Source: a virus | Length of the DNA: 64,000 bases | Virus record (IMG/VR): IMGVR_UViG_3300037504_000682 | Coordinates: 1-64,000 of that record | Reading direction: 5' to 3' (one strand) | In this document: positions 1 through 7,387 of the stretch, in pieces | Position numbering within the stretch: position 1 is the first letter of the stretch | Layout of the letters: every line of letters starts with the position of its first letter | Program-made: the position numbers and the translations under genes | Notes under the pieces: model-generated | What the model saw: the letters and a program-made list of their open reading frames with translations, nothing else | What the model was told of the DNA's origin: nothing | Databases searched by the model: none

Positions 1-2
1 AA

Positions 3-920
3 GAGGATATGTCCATCGCCCTCACCTGCGGCAGCTTCGAGGCCAACATCCGGGGCATTGACGCAGATGAGTTTCCCGGAACCCCAACCGCCGCCCCCGA
101 GGGCTGGATCACCGTGCCGTTGCCCGCAGATTTCTCCGAGCGGGTAGGGCGGGTGGCCTTTGCTGCCGCAACTGACGAGAGCCGGCCTGTCTTTCAGGGC
201 GTCGCCCTCGTCCTGAATAGGCTCAACTTCACGATGGTAGCCGCTGACGGGTTTCGCCTGAGCCTCGACCAAATGACCTGGGACTGCCCCGAGGCGGTGG
301 GGCAGCAGATTGACGAGAGCGGGATAAAATGGACCGAGACCAGCGACACGGAGCTGCCCCATCTCATCTACATCGTGCCGGCCGCCGCCTTAACCGAGGT
401 GGGGCGAATTGCCAAGGACAGCGGTTCACCGCTGTCGATGCACGTTGACCCGGACGGCCGGCAGGTAGTTTTTACCTGCGGCCCGACTACCGTCACCAGC
501 GCCCTGATTGAAGGAGACTTTCCCAACTATCATCGCGTCCCGCCTACCAACCATACCACCTCGACTGTTATCGACCGCAGTCAGCTATCGAGAGCGGTGA
601 AGATGTCCCATATTTTCGCCAAGTACGGCGCGGACATTCTCAAGGTGACCATCACCCCCTCTCCCAACGGCGGGGCGGGCACCGTGGCTCTGTTTGCCCG
701 GTCGGATGAGGCCGGTGACAACGAGGCCGAGCTGAGCGCCGCTATCGAGGGCGAGCCCGTAGAAATCGCTTTCAGCGCCGTCTACCTGGGCCAAGCCCTG
801 GCGGCGGTGAATGGCTGGGAGCAAGTGAGGCTCCAGACGGGTACGCCCTCAGCGCCGGGCAAGCTGGAGGTGGTGGGGCTGGATGACTGGACACACGTAA
901 TAATGCCGATGCATATTTAG
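3..920 (+). CDS. dnaN: DNA polymerase III beta subunit (sliding clamp), 5' end outside window
   Basis: Processivity clamp that encircles DNA and tethers polymerase and other enzymes. The frame is open to position 3. The first ATG (9) lies inside the strand that closes domain I (LTCGSFEANIRGIDADEFP), so about 100 residues are missing upstream. Domain II follows (AADGFRLS near residue 78, a typical clamp segment), then domain III, ending VIMPMHI like the usual C-terminal VMPMRL. A phage clamp implies that its polymerase or modifying enzymes dock on it; two proteins in this window carry clamp-binding-like pentapeptides (1639-1911 and 32737-33450). Family assignment is firm; only the true start is unknown. 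Confidence 0.88.
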   Translation, partial: EDMSIALTCGSFEANIRGIDADEFPGTPTAAPEGWITVPLPADFSERVGRVAFAAATDESRPVFQGVALVLNRLNFTMVAADGFRLSLDQMTWDCPEAVGQQIDESGIKWTETSDTELPHLIYIVPAAALTEVGRIAKDSGSPLSMHVDPDGRQVVFTCGPTTVTSALIEGDFPNYHRVPPTNHTTSTVIDRSQLSRAVKMSHIFAKYGADILKVTITPSPNGGAGTVALFARSDEAGDNEAELSAAIEGEPVEIAFSAVYLGQALAAVNGWEQVRLQTGTPSAPGKLEVVGLDDWTHVIMPMHI

Positions 921-931
921 GAGGAGCAACG

Positions 932-1138
932 ATGACAAAAGGTATCTTATGGCGGCGCGAAAGCGACGCCCTCCAGACCGACATCGACCGGGCCGCCGCC
1001 CGGCTCAAGACAAAGACCGGTCAGGAGGCAGTTGTTTGCCTCGTCCGGGTGGGCGAGGCCGATGAGGCCGAGGGCGTAGAGGTGCGGGAGGCAAAGAATA
1101 TTCAGCCCAATCACATTCTGGTGGGGGTGGACGAATGA
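932..1138 (+). CDS. hypothetical protein, 68 aa
   Basis: No family recognised. It starts at an ATG behind a good ribosome site (GAGGAGCAACG) 12 bases after the clamp stop and overlaps the next start by four bases (ATGA), so it is translationally coupled. The protein is acidic at the C-terminus, with a short hydrophobic strand (AVVCLVRVG) near residue 33. The role is unknown. Confidence 0.6.
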   Translation: MTKGILWRRESDALQTDIDRAAARLKTKTGQEAVVCLVRVGEADEAEGVEVREAKNIQPNHILVGVDE

Positions 1139-1533
1139 AACCGGACAAATATCAAGCGCCGGCCTGGGAGACCTGGGCCTTTAAGGACGACCTGCTGGCT
1201 GACCAGATGGAACACGCCCTGGGCCAGTTGGTAGCCGAAGCGGGGGAGTTGCTGGGAATGGCTGTGAAAGCAAAATATAAACCCAGCTACCAGTACAGCC
1301 GGGAGGCCGAACTGGATGAGTGGGGCGACTGGTGGTACTACTGCCGGGTGAGCGCCTACTTATCCGGGTGGGCGGTTGAGCCGTGGCTTGTGGTTGACAT
1401 CCGAGATATTAAGGAACCCGGGAAGAGCTACCCGCTTTTTGAGGCGGCCCAATTTTTGGTGTCGCAGAGCAATCTGCTATTAGAGGATTACCTGATAGGC
1501 TTCCCCCCGATGATGTCATCCTGGGCAAATTAG
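1135..1533 (+). CDS. MazG-like nucleotide pyrophosphohydrolase
   Basis: Probable all-alpha NTP pyrophosphohydrolase that would hydrolyse (d)NTPs to NMP and pyrophosphate. The family metal-binding pattern ExxE..ExxD is seen as E35-A-G-E38 and E62-W-G-D65, followed by WWYY as in phage MazG proteins. The 132 residues suit a single-domain phage version. It lies between the clamp and small genes, consistent with nucleotide-pool control during replication. The substrate cannot be told from sequence. Confidence 0.72.
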   Translation: MKPDKYQAPAWETWAFKDDLLADQMEHALGQLVAEAGELLGMAVKAKYKPSYQYSREAELDEWGDWWYYCRVSAYLSGWAVEPWLVVDIRDIKEPGKSYPLFEAAQFLVSQSNLLLEDYLIGFPPMMSSWAN

Positions 1534-1576
1534 AGTTGGGCGGTTGCAACGCTCCAACCGTAATCTCATTCGCAAT

Positions 1577-1642
1577 ATGAGGCCAATTGAAGCGGCGAAG
1601 TTGAATGGCCAGTATTGGGCCTGGATACGGAGTGAGCGATGA
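1577..1642 (+). CDS. possible 21-aa coupled leader peptide
   Basis: ATG-initiated 21-codon frame whose TGA overlaps the ATG of the next gene (ATGA at 1639). No clear ribosome site precedes it. It fills an otherwise empty 105-base gap and could couple translation, but a chance frame is quite possible. Confidence 0.25.
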   Translation: MRPIEAAKLNGQYWAWIRSER

Positions 1643-1911
1643 CCAGCAATCACCAAGCCAACCGTTGGCGCAAGTACGAAGTCAAGGCCCCTACGCTGCT
1701 TCAATTCTTGGAGCAATACCATCGCCACGACCGCTTTCGAGGCCGGGGAGAGGACTACGCCCAGGCTTGCATCGAAAGCCACCGGGTGGCAGTCGAAAAG
1801 CAAGGCTACACCCTGCTGAGCCGCCACGATAATGCGACCGGGCAGCCGGTGACGTGGTTCGCTAGGCCGGAACGTGTGGAGCCAAATCAATTGAGTATGT
1901 TTGAGGAGTGA
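1639..1911 (+). CDS. small protein with C-terminal clamp-binding-like motif
   Basis: A 90-residue protein of unknown fold, rich in Arg and His. It ends NQLSMFEE: residues 84-88, QLSMF, match the bacterial clamp-binding pentapeptide (consensus QL[SD]LF) in the usual place, an exposed C-terminal tail. Since a clamp gene sits just upstream, a clamp-docked accessory or inhibitor is a reasonable inference. No catalytic motif is visible. Confidence 0.6.
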   Translation: MTSNHQANRWRKYEVKAPTLLQFLEQYHRHDRFRGRGEDYAQACIESHRVAVEKQGYTLLSRHDNATGQPVTWFARPERVEPNQLSMFEE

Positions 1912-1914
1912 GCG

Positions 1915-2205
1915 ATGACCGCCCCCTGCACCAACTGCCGCCGAGAGCCCCGCTATGGCCACGGTCTCTGTCGCAACTGCTACGACTACGAGCGCCGGAC
2001 CGGCAAGCCTCGCCCCAAGCGGCTCTACAACCCTGGCTCCGTGCCGGACTGGACCCCGCAGTCGGAGCGGTGCGAGTGTGGCCGGCCAGCGGTGCGGCGG
2101 GTAGCGGTGGTGGGGGTGAAGGGGCAGCAGGTTTGGTATTATGACCTGTGCGCATCGTGTTGGCGGGAGGAGCAGGAGACACGGCGGCGGGTGAGGGCGG
2201 CTTGA
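1915..2205 (+). CDS. small double zinc-ribbon protein
   Basis: A 96-residue basic protein with two Cys clusters: CTNC..CRNC (residues 5-22) and CECG..CASC (near 45-82), the spacing of treble-clef or zinc-ribbon nucleic-acid-binding proteins. ATG at 1915 follows the previous stop by three bases and is preceded by GAGTGAGCG. Probably a DNA- or RNA-binding accessory factor; the specific role is unknown. Confidence 0.6.
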   Translation: MTAPCTNCRREPRYGHGLCRNCYDYERRTGKPRPKRLYNPGSVPDWTPQSERCECGRPAVRRVAVVGVKGQQVWYYDLCASCWREEQETRRRVRAA

Positions 2206-2243
2206 AAAGTGCAATTATTTTTTAGCGATGGAAAGGAAATATT

Positions 2244-3131
2244 GTGGCAAACCAAACATTTACCGGGACAGATAGCAGGGCGAGCGTTTTGGATAGACGC
2301 TATTTTGATCTTTGCATTTACCACGGCGGTTGCCTTGATGGCTTCACGGCGGCCTGGGTGGTTCACGATACGACAAACAAAGCGATTGAATTTATCCCCG
2401 CCAAGTACGGGGATGACCCGCCCGGCGTGACCGGCAGAGACGTTATCATTGTCGATTTTAGCTATCCCCGTGATGTACTGGTGGCAATGAATGAGCAGGC
2501 CAACAGCTTGCTCATTTTAGACCACCACAAAAGCGCCCGGCAGAATTGCGAGGGCCTCCCATTTGCGGTGTTCGATATGAACAAAAGCGGGGCAATGTTG
2601 ACTTGGGAACATTTTTACAGGCCGGAAGCGCCGCCGGAAATTATACGTTATGTTCAGGACGGAGATTTGTGGCGTTTTGAGTTGCCCCACAGCAAAGAAA
2701 TTCGAGCGGCTATGTACTCTCACCCAATGGAATTTATTATCTGGGATGGGATTGCTGTTGCGCTTCAGAGCGATGTTGGCAGCATCTCCCACCAAACCCT
2801 GTTAGCTGAAGGCGAGGCCCTGCTCCGTGATCGACAAAAAACAATCGACAGCCTCACATCCGGCTGGGCAATCGAGCGGCAGACTATTGGCGGCTATGAT
2901 GTGCCTTGCCTCAATTGCCCCCGGTGGTTGGCAAGCGACACGCTGAACGCCCTGGCGGTTGGGGAGCCGTTTGCCGCCAGCTACTATGACAGCGCGGACA
3001 AGCGGACCTTTGAGCTTAGGTCAGCACCGGACGGGGTTGATGTCTCTGAGGTTGCCGCCCGGTACGGCGGAGGTGGACATAAACACGCCGCCGGGTTTGC
3101 CGCCGAGAAGCCGGAAGTTTTATCATCCTAA
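2244..3131 (+). CDS. DHH/DHHA1-family phosphoesterase
   Basis: Member of the DHH phosphoesterase superfamily (RecJ, NrnA and relatives), which use metal to cleave phosphodiesters in oligonucleotides or cyclic dinucleotides. Motif I is IYHGGCLDGF (25-34), the signature LDHH is at 92-95, and the C-terminal DHHA1 glycine-histidine motif reads YGGGGHKHAAG. GTG start at 2244 behind GGAAAT. At 295 aa it is close to NrnA in length. A paralogue sits at 54704-55513. The substrate (nano-RNA, ssDNA or a signalling nucleotide) is undetermined. Confidence 0.8.
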   Translation: MANQTFTGTDSRASVLDRRYFDLCIYHGGCLDGFTAAWVVHDTTNKAIEFIPAKYGDDPPGVTGRDVIIVDFSYPRDVLVAMNEQANSLLILDHHKSARQNCEGLPFAVFDMNKSGAMLTWEHFYRPEAPPEIIRYVQDGDLWRFELPHSKEIRAAMYSHPMEFIIWDGIAVALQSDVGSISHQTLLAEGEALLRDRQKTIDSLTSGWAIERQTIGGYDVPCLNCPRWLASDTLNALAVGEPFAASYYDSADKRTFELRSAPDGVDVSEVAARYGGGGHKHAAGFAAEKPEVLSS

Positions 3132-3150
3132 ATTTTGCTTAACGGAACTA

Positions 3151-3179
3151 TTGACCTATGTAAACATTTATGGTAAACT
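3151..3179 (+). promoter_or_regulatory. sigma70-type promoter with extended -10
   Basis: TTGACC, a 17-base spacer and TAAACT, with TGG directly before the -10 (extended -10). The spacer end and -10 (TTATGGTAA) are the same as at 11393-11421. It would drive the lysis-like and packaging genes from 3308 on. Confidence 0.65.
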
Positions 3180-3188
3180 GAAACATAT

Positions 3189-3290
3189 GGCATAGGGGGC
3201 GGCACCAGACCGCTACTCCCTATGCCTCTATTTGTTTACAGCCCCGATGCCGCCGCCCCCTATGCCAAGGCGTGCCGGTATCGGGGTTTT
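3189..3290 (+). terminator. structured leader with intrinsic terminator and competing arm (attenuator-like)
   Basis: Arm 1 (3189-3203) is perfectly complementary over 15 bases to arm 3 (3252-3266) and over 9 bases to arm 2 (3218-3226). A terminator stem (3242-3252 with 3276-3286, one G-U) is followed by TTTTATTATTT. Pairing of arms 1 and 3 would trap the left terminator arm in its loop, so the two folds exclude each other unless they form a pseudoknot. This is the layout of an attenuator or antitermination site upstream of 3308. Confidence 0.55.
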
Positions 3291-3307
3291 ATTATTTGGA
3301 GCGAACT

Positions 3308-3679
3308 ATGGACTTAACATCACTACCGAACATTTTAGCGAGCCTGGTGGGTGGGGGGCTAACGGTTCCGGCTACCAGCTATGTAATCAACTGGCTTGGC
3401 CCCCGCATCAAAACCCCGCTCACCAAAAACCAAAAGCGTGTCATTTCTTTTGTTGTCGCTGCTGTCATTATGGTAGCGGCGTTTTTGCTTCAGGTGAGAT
3501 TGGGCTATGCGCCAGCGCCCACAAGCCCGGCGGCGTGGTTTGAGCAGGTGACGCCGTTCTTCTTTGCCGCCTGGACCGTCAGTCAGGGCGTGCTATCGGC
3601 CTGGAAGCGGGGTAAGGCGGAGCCGGATGAAGAGATGCGGATTTTGCCGGTGGAGGATGAGCCGGAGCCGGGGGCCTAG
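3308..3679 (+). CDS. small membrane protein, holin-like
   Basis: A 123-residue protein with hydrophobic segments at about residues 5-30 and 40-60 (VISFVVAAVIMVAAFLL), a further aromatic stretch near 85, and an acidic tail. ATG at 3308 has the ribosome site GGAGCGAAC. Position before another membrane protein and a glycosidase suggests a holin, but no family signature proves it. Confidence 0.5.
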   Translation: MDLTSLPNILASLVGGGLTVPATSYVINWLGPRIKTPLTKNQKRVISFVVAAVIMVAAFLLQVRLGYAPAPTSPAAWFEQVTPFFFAAWTVSQGVLSAWKRGKAEPDEEMRILPVEDEPEPGA

Positions 3680-3680
3680 A

Positions 3681-4205
3681 TTGCCTGTCCCGCTTGATAG
3701 CTTGCCGACCTATGTCGCTTTGTTCGTTGGGGGCCTTATTGCTGTTTGGTACTTTATGACAAAAGTTGTCTATCCCTGGTGGGCCGGTGAAATGGCCAAA
3801 CAGCGAGAACACGACCGACAACAGGCCGAAGCCAGGGCCGCCGCTGAGCAGTCGGAAGAGGTGGCCCTGTGGTCGCAGATGGTCCAACTCCAAACCAGGG
3901 TACTAGACCAAAATAGCCTCCTACTCGACTTCCTAATCACGCTGGCAACCGAGAGGTCAGACACCTACAGCAAAGAAACACAAGAGAAATTTACAGCCGT
4001 AACGGGAAAAATGGCGGCAATTCAGCACGAGATCAGGGAGCTTCGGACCAGCATCAGCATTTTGGTTCACGATGCCGCCAATAATGAGCGAGACCGGGAG
4101 GCACTAAAAAAGGTGCCGGCATACCTACTGGAAATACAAAGTAGGCAGCAAGAGTTTTTTAGGGAGGTCCGGCATCTGATACAACCAGAGCGAGCGAGCG
4201 AATGA
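3681..4205 (+). CDS. membrane-anchored coiled-coil protein
   Basis: TTG start at 3681, two bases after the previous stop, with GGGGGC upstream. One N-terminal transmembrane helix (about residues 9-30) is followed by a long charged, Gln/Glu-rich region predicted to form coiled coil. The topology resembles spanin or holin-partner proteins, but no lipobox is seen. Overlaps the next start by four bases. Confidence 0.5.
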   Translation: MPVPLDSLPTYVALFVGGLIAVWYFMTKVVYPWWAGEMAKQREHDRQQAEARAAAEQSEEVALWSQMVQLQTRVLDQNSLLLDFLITLATERSDTYSKETQEKFTAVTGKMAAIQHEIRELRTSISILVHDAANNERDREALKKVPAYLLEIQSRQQEFFREVRHLIQPERASE

Positions 4206-4543
4206 GCGACGAGTTGGGTATGGACCGGGCAACCCGGCATCTTCAAGAGTTAAACAATAAAATTGATGAGATTATGGTCGCTGCTGATGTTGTCAAGAAG
4301 AAAACCGAGGCGGCCCTGGTTAAACTGAATGACATTAGAACTCTGGCCGTCAATTGGGAGAGCCGGGCGGAAATCAACGGATTTTCTGTTGTGGCGGCCA
4401 GAGGGGAGCCGGGGCCGCTAGTAAAGGAGCTTAAGGCAGATAATGATCGACTGCGGGAGGAGCGGGATAGGTTGAGACAAAGCAACCGAGAACTCAAGGC
4501 CAACCTTGACGCCTGCCTGAGCCGGGAGAGGCAGCGCAAATGA
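4202..4543 (+). CDS. coiled-coil protein, 113 aa
   Basis: ATGA-coupled to the preceding membrane protein. Two helical coiled-coil stretches are visible (residues 10-50, and 75-113 with heptad-like LREERDRLRQSNREL). No family recognised. It may form a complex with the coiled coil of 3681-4205, judging only by adjacency and shared character. Confidence 0.5.
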   Translation: MSDELGMDRATRHLQELNNKIDEIMVAADVVKKKTEAALVKLNDIRTLAVNWESRAEINGFSVVAARGEPGPLVKELKADNDRLREERDRLRQSNRELKANLDACLSRERQRK

Positions 4544-4794
4544 AAGCCTATCACGGCATCGACCTGCCAGTCAATGACCCCCGTCTTGCCGGGCAATCTT
4601 TGGCCTGCGGGGAGCGGGTGCGACTGATGGAAGAGGGGGAGCTGTGGGAGTGCCAGGTGGTGATTGTCAACGACGGAAAGGCCCGGCTGCTGCCGATGTT
4701 TAGGCCCAGGCAACGCAGCGCCCCCGGCATTACCACGGCCCAGGAGCAGCGCAACTGGCAGCGGGTGGCCTTCACGGGCCTGGAGAACAGATGA
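4540..4794 (+). CDS. hypothetical protein, 84 aa
   Basis: Unrecognised. ATGA overlap on both sides places it in one operon. It contains a small beta-rich segment (GERVRLMEEGELWECQVVIV) that could be an SH3-like barrel. Function unknown. Confidence 0.5.
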   Translation: MKAYHGIDLPVNDPRLAGQSLACGERVRLMEEGELWECQVVIVNDGKARLLPMFRPRQRSAPGITTAQEQRNWQRVAFTGLENR

Positions 4795-5096
4795 CCGGTA
4801 TCCTAGCCGCCCTACTCGCCCTCGCCGGCCTGTACCTCTGGCTCTACTACCGACCCTGCCAGACCGTGCCGCCGGTGGTGGATTACTACGACTACATCCG
4901 GTCGGCAGAGTGGCGCGAGCGGGCTATCGACTGCAAGCAGACCGCCAACCAGATTTGCGCCGACTGCAAGCAAAAGTACGAGCTTTGGGAGTTGCAGGCC
5001 CACCACGTCACCTACGAGCGGCTGGGTAACGAAAGGCCGGGGGACTTGGTTTGTTTGTGCGATGGGTGTCACAAAGGGAGGCACGGGATTGATTGA
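4791..5096 (+). CDS. HNH endonuclease with N-terminal membrane segment
   Basis: The HNH core reads CADC (56-59), HH (71-72) and LCDGCH (89-94), i.e. a zinc-bound beta-beta-alpha-metal nuclease. Phage HNH proteins often assist terminase cleavage or act as homing nucleases. Unusually, residues 1-20 (MTGILAALLALAGLYLWLYY) form a hydrophobic helix. The ATG overlaps the previous stop (ATGA), so this start is well supported. An internal start near residue 33 would give a soluble form. Confidence 0.65.
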   Translation: MTGILAALLALAGLYLWLYYRPCQTVPPVVDYYDYIRSAEWRERAIDCKQTANQICADCKQKYELWELQAHHVTYERLGNERPGDLVCLCDGCHKGRHGID

Positions 5097-5114
5097 CATT
5101 TTTGGGTGGCAGCA

Positions 5115-5291
5115 ATGACCAATGATTTACTGCTAGATATTTTAGAACGCATCACAAAGCCATTTACGGATGTTTTTTGGTCCGCCTATCTTAAGGCCGG
5201 AGCGCCGTATGGTGAAACGGATGAGGGATTTGCGCGGTGGCTAAAGGAAATCAACGACAAGCTAGACAATCATCATTTGTTACAGAGATGA
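5115..5291 (+). CDS. hypothetical protein, 58 aa
   Basis: Small acidic protein starting at ATG 5115 (an in-frame GTG at 5106 is an alternative). Its TGA overlaps the ATG of the glycosidase gene (5288), implying coupled translation. No domain recognised. Confidence 0.45.
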   Translation: MTNDLLLDILERITKPFTDVFWSAYLKAGAPYGETDEGFARWLKEINDKLDNHHLLQR

Positions 5292-6490
5292 CCGACAGCC
5301 TCAAGTTTTGGAACGATCCGATTGACACGTTTTACGACAGCGCAATGCAAGCCGGAATGGAGGCAGAGCAAATGAAACCGCAATCAGCGGCGTGGGTGCA
5401 ATCGTGGCAGATTGTACCGTGCAGCAATCAGCAATGGTGCATCGACCGGGTTATTGAGAGCTGCGCTGGTAAATTTACCGACTTGCTTTTGGGCGTATTA
5501 CACCTGACCGGCGGGGACAGCGACGGGGCGTGCCTGGGTTATTCCGGGCACTACCACCAACGACCGGAGCGTATTAATGGCCTGACGATGCTGGAGTACT
5601 TCACCCAGCAGGCTCACGCCGCCGGGATGAGGGTTCACGGCTGGCACGTCGTTGGTCTGTTCGGTGGCCACCGGGGGCTGGTTGACCCGCTGCCTGATGA
5701 ATGGAATTTGAAGGGGGGATGCGGTGATCGGTCCTGGGTCGACTTCCGCAGGGAGGAAGCCCGCCAGCGCATCGCTGATGCCATTATGGACATTCAACGG
5801 CTCAACAAGCTAGATGGTGTTCACCTGGATTACATTCGCTACCACTTGAGCGCCCACGGCTGCGCCGGGCTCCACGCCGACCAGATTACCGACATCGTGG
5901 AGCGGGTGCGAGCTGGTCTGCCTGCCGGGCAGGATGTTAGCGTTGCTTTCCTGGGCGATGCGCCGGACGCCTACGGGGGCAGTAAGTCATCGAATACCTA
6001 TCAGGACATTGACGGCTGGCTCGACCGGGGGCTGGTCGATTTTGCCTGCCGGATGCGCTACCACGATGACCCGTCAGCAGTGGCGGCCCCCAATGTAGAG
6101 AGCTGCCCCAACAGCCACCTCATCCTCCCCGGCGTGTCTGCCGAACCGGCGGTGTACGATGACCCCGATACCGCCGCCGCTTTTATTAAGCAGGTGAAGG
6201 AATGGAAGGCCCTGGGCTATACCGAGCTGTCCTATTTTGACCACGGTCGGTTGGATGACCTGCCGATTGAGGCGTGGGCCGTGATACCGGATGTCCAGCC
6301 GGTGGCGCAAGAGCCGGAGCCGCCGGCAGAGCCGGAGCCGGGGACCATAACGATGCCGATTGGCGACTATAACAGCATCATTCTTTCGCGCGACCGGGCA
6401 CGCCAACAGGTGCAGGCTATTGGGGAGGAATTGGCCCGACTGCGGCAGATGGTAAACGAATTGCAGGCCGGGATGGAGGGGGAGGGATGA
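5288..6490 (+). CDS. glycoside hydrolase-like protein (GHL10/DUF187-type TIM barrel)
   Basis: A 400-residue protein whose barrel part contains GVHLDYIRY, the hallmark strand of GHL10/DUF187-type hydrolases, and a preceding MRVHGWHVVGLF strand. After about residue 335 a Pro/Glu-rich linker leads to a C-terminal coiled coil. It lies behind two small membrane proteins, so it may be the cell-wall hydrolase of the lysis module; a virion-associated glycanase is the alternative. No classical lysozyme or amidase is visible in region A. Confidence 0.6.
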   Translation: MTDSLKFWNDPIDTFYDSAMQAGMEAEQMKPQSAAWVQSWQIVPCSNQQWCIDRVIESCAGKFTDLLLGVLHLTGGDSDGACLGYSGHYHQRPERINGLTMLEYFTQQAHAAGMRVHGWHVVGLFGGHRGLVDPLPDEWNLKGGCGDRSWVDFRREEARQRIADAIMDIQRLNKLDGVHLDYIRYHLSAHGCAGLHADQITDIVERVRAGLPAGQDVSVAFLGDAPDAYGGSKSSNTYQDIDGWLDRGLVDFACRMRYHDDPSAVAAPNVESCPNSHLILPGVSAEPAVYDDPDTAAAFIKQVKEWKALGYTELSYFDHGRLDDLPIEAWAVIPDVQPVAQEPEPPAEPEPGTITMPIGDYNSIILSRDRARQQVQAIGEELARLRQMVNELQAGMEGEG

Positions 6491-6669
6491 CGCCAGAAGA
6501 TCGACAAGAAGCAATTGATGGATTGAAGGAGATTTGTGTGGAAATCGGATGCAGTGGATGGTCACCAAGGCTGTGCCAAAACCAGCCCCATCGTTGTGAA
6601 ATTATTAAAAAGATTGTTTGTCCAAATGGGGTTGAGCTGGTGGACAACAAATGGGTGGCAAAAAAATGA
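6487..6669 (+). CDS. Cys-rich small protein, 60 aa
   Basis: ATGA-coupled to the glycosidase gene. Five cysteines (CVEIGC..LC..RC..VC) within about 30 residues suggest metal binding or disulfides. No family recognised. Confidence 0.5.
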   Translation: MTPEDRQEAIDGLKEICVEIGCSGWSPRLCQNQPHRCEIIKKIVCPNGVELVDNKWVAKK

Positions 6670-6956
6670 CCGACATCCTACACCAAGCCGCAGCCATAGC
6701 CGAGGCCGCCCAATCGCCGCTTGACCGGCTGGAGCAACTCTACGGCATCGACACCGAGAGCGACGCGCCGCGCTGGCGTATCTGGACCAATGCCGGGCTG
6801 CGCCATTGCCGACACTGCGGGAGAGCGGACCGCTGGACAGACGAGGGCGCGAGCTACGTGTGCGAGCACGAACCGCCGGAGTGGGGCTGCTGGGCCATCC
6901 GGCAGTTGGACAGCGTGGGCCGGGGGTGGGTAGTTGATGCGGAGGTGGCGGAGTAG
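6666..6956 (+). CDS. small zinc-finger-like protein, 96 aa
   Basis: ATG at 6666 overlaps the previous stop. Contains CRHCGRADRW..VCEHEPPEWGCW, a four-Cys/His cluster at about residues 42-77 that resembles a zinc ribbon. Its TAG overlaps the GTG of the small terminase. Possibly a DNA-binding accessory to packaging; unproven. Confidence 0.5.
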   Translation: MTDILHQAAAIAEAAQSPLDRLEQLYGIDTESDAPRWRIWTNAGLRHCRHCGRADRWTDEGASYVCEHEPPEWGCWAIRQLDSVGRGWVVDAEVAE

Positions 6957-7387
6957 TGGGAAGGGCTGACAGCAGGCTTGATTATGACCGGGTAGCCACC
7001 ATTTTGGTGGAGGCTGCTTTTTTTGGTGATAGTCAAGCTGCCGAGCGGTGGGGTGTATCGGAGCGGACGGTACAAAGATACCGAAAGAGAATGGGCAAAA
7101 GTGACGAACTGTCGTCTATTGTCGCCTTAAAAAAAGAAAATTTTGAGCAAAACTGGGCCGATGAAATCCCCGCCGCTATTCGCTCTGCTACCCGTTTTTT
7201 GATGAACGCCAGCCGACAGGCCGACCCAACGGACCCGGCCGCCATTCACGCCGTAGCCGGGGCGATGAAAATAATGGCCGAAGTTGGCTTAACAAAGGAA
7301 ATCTTAGATGTTCGGCTTGGTCGATACGATAGACCGAACGGAGAAGAAAATAGACAGGTGGATAGTATCCCAGCCTCAACAGGGTAG
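6956..7387 (+). CDS. terminase small subunit-like protein
   Basis: GTG start overlapping the preceding stop (TAGTG). Residues 25-46 (DSQAAERWGVSERTVQRYRK) form a helix-turn-helix of the type used by terminase small subunits to bind pac/cos DNA; the remainder is helical and suited to oligomerisation. It directly precedes and overlaps the large terminase, the standard gene order. Assigned by context plus HTH. Confidence 0.65.
   Translation: MGRADSRLDYDRVATILVEAAFFGDSQAAERWGVSERTVQRYRKRMGKSDELSSIVALKKENFEQNWADEIPAAIRSATRFLMNASRQADPTDPAAIHAVAGAMKIMAEVGLTKEILDVRLGRYDRPNGEENRQVDSIPASTG

Noticed and set aside
5288-6490. Classical lysozyme or amidase endolysin
   Set aside because: No lysozyme, amidase or CHAP motifs are seen; the barrel strand GVHLDYIRY points to GHL10/DUF187, so endolysin is only inferred.
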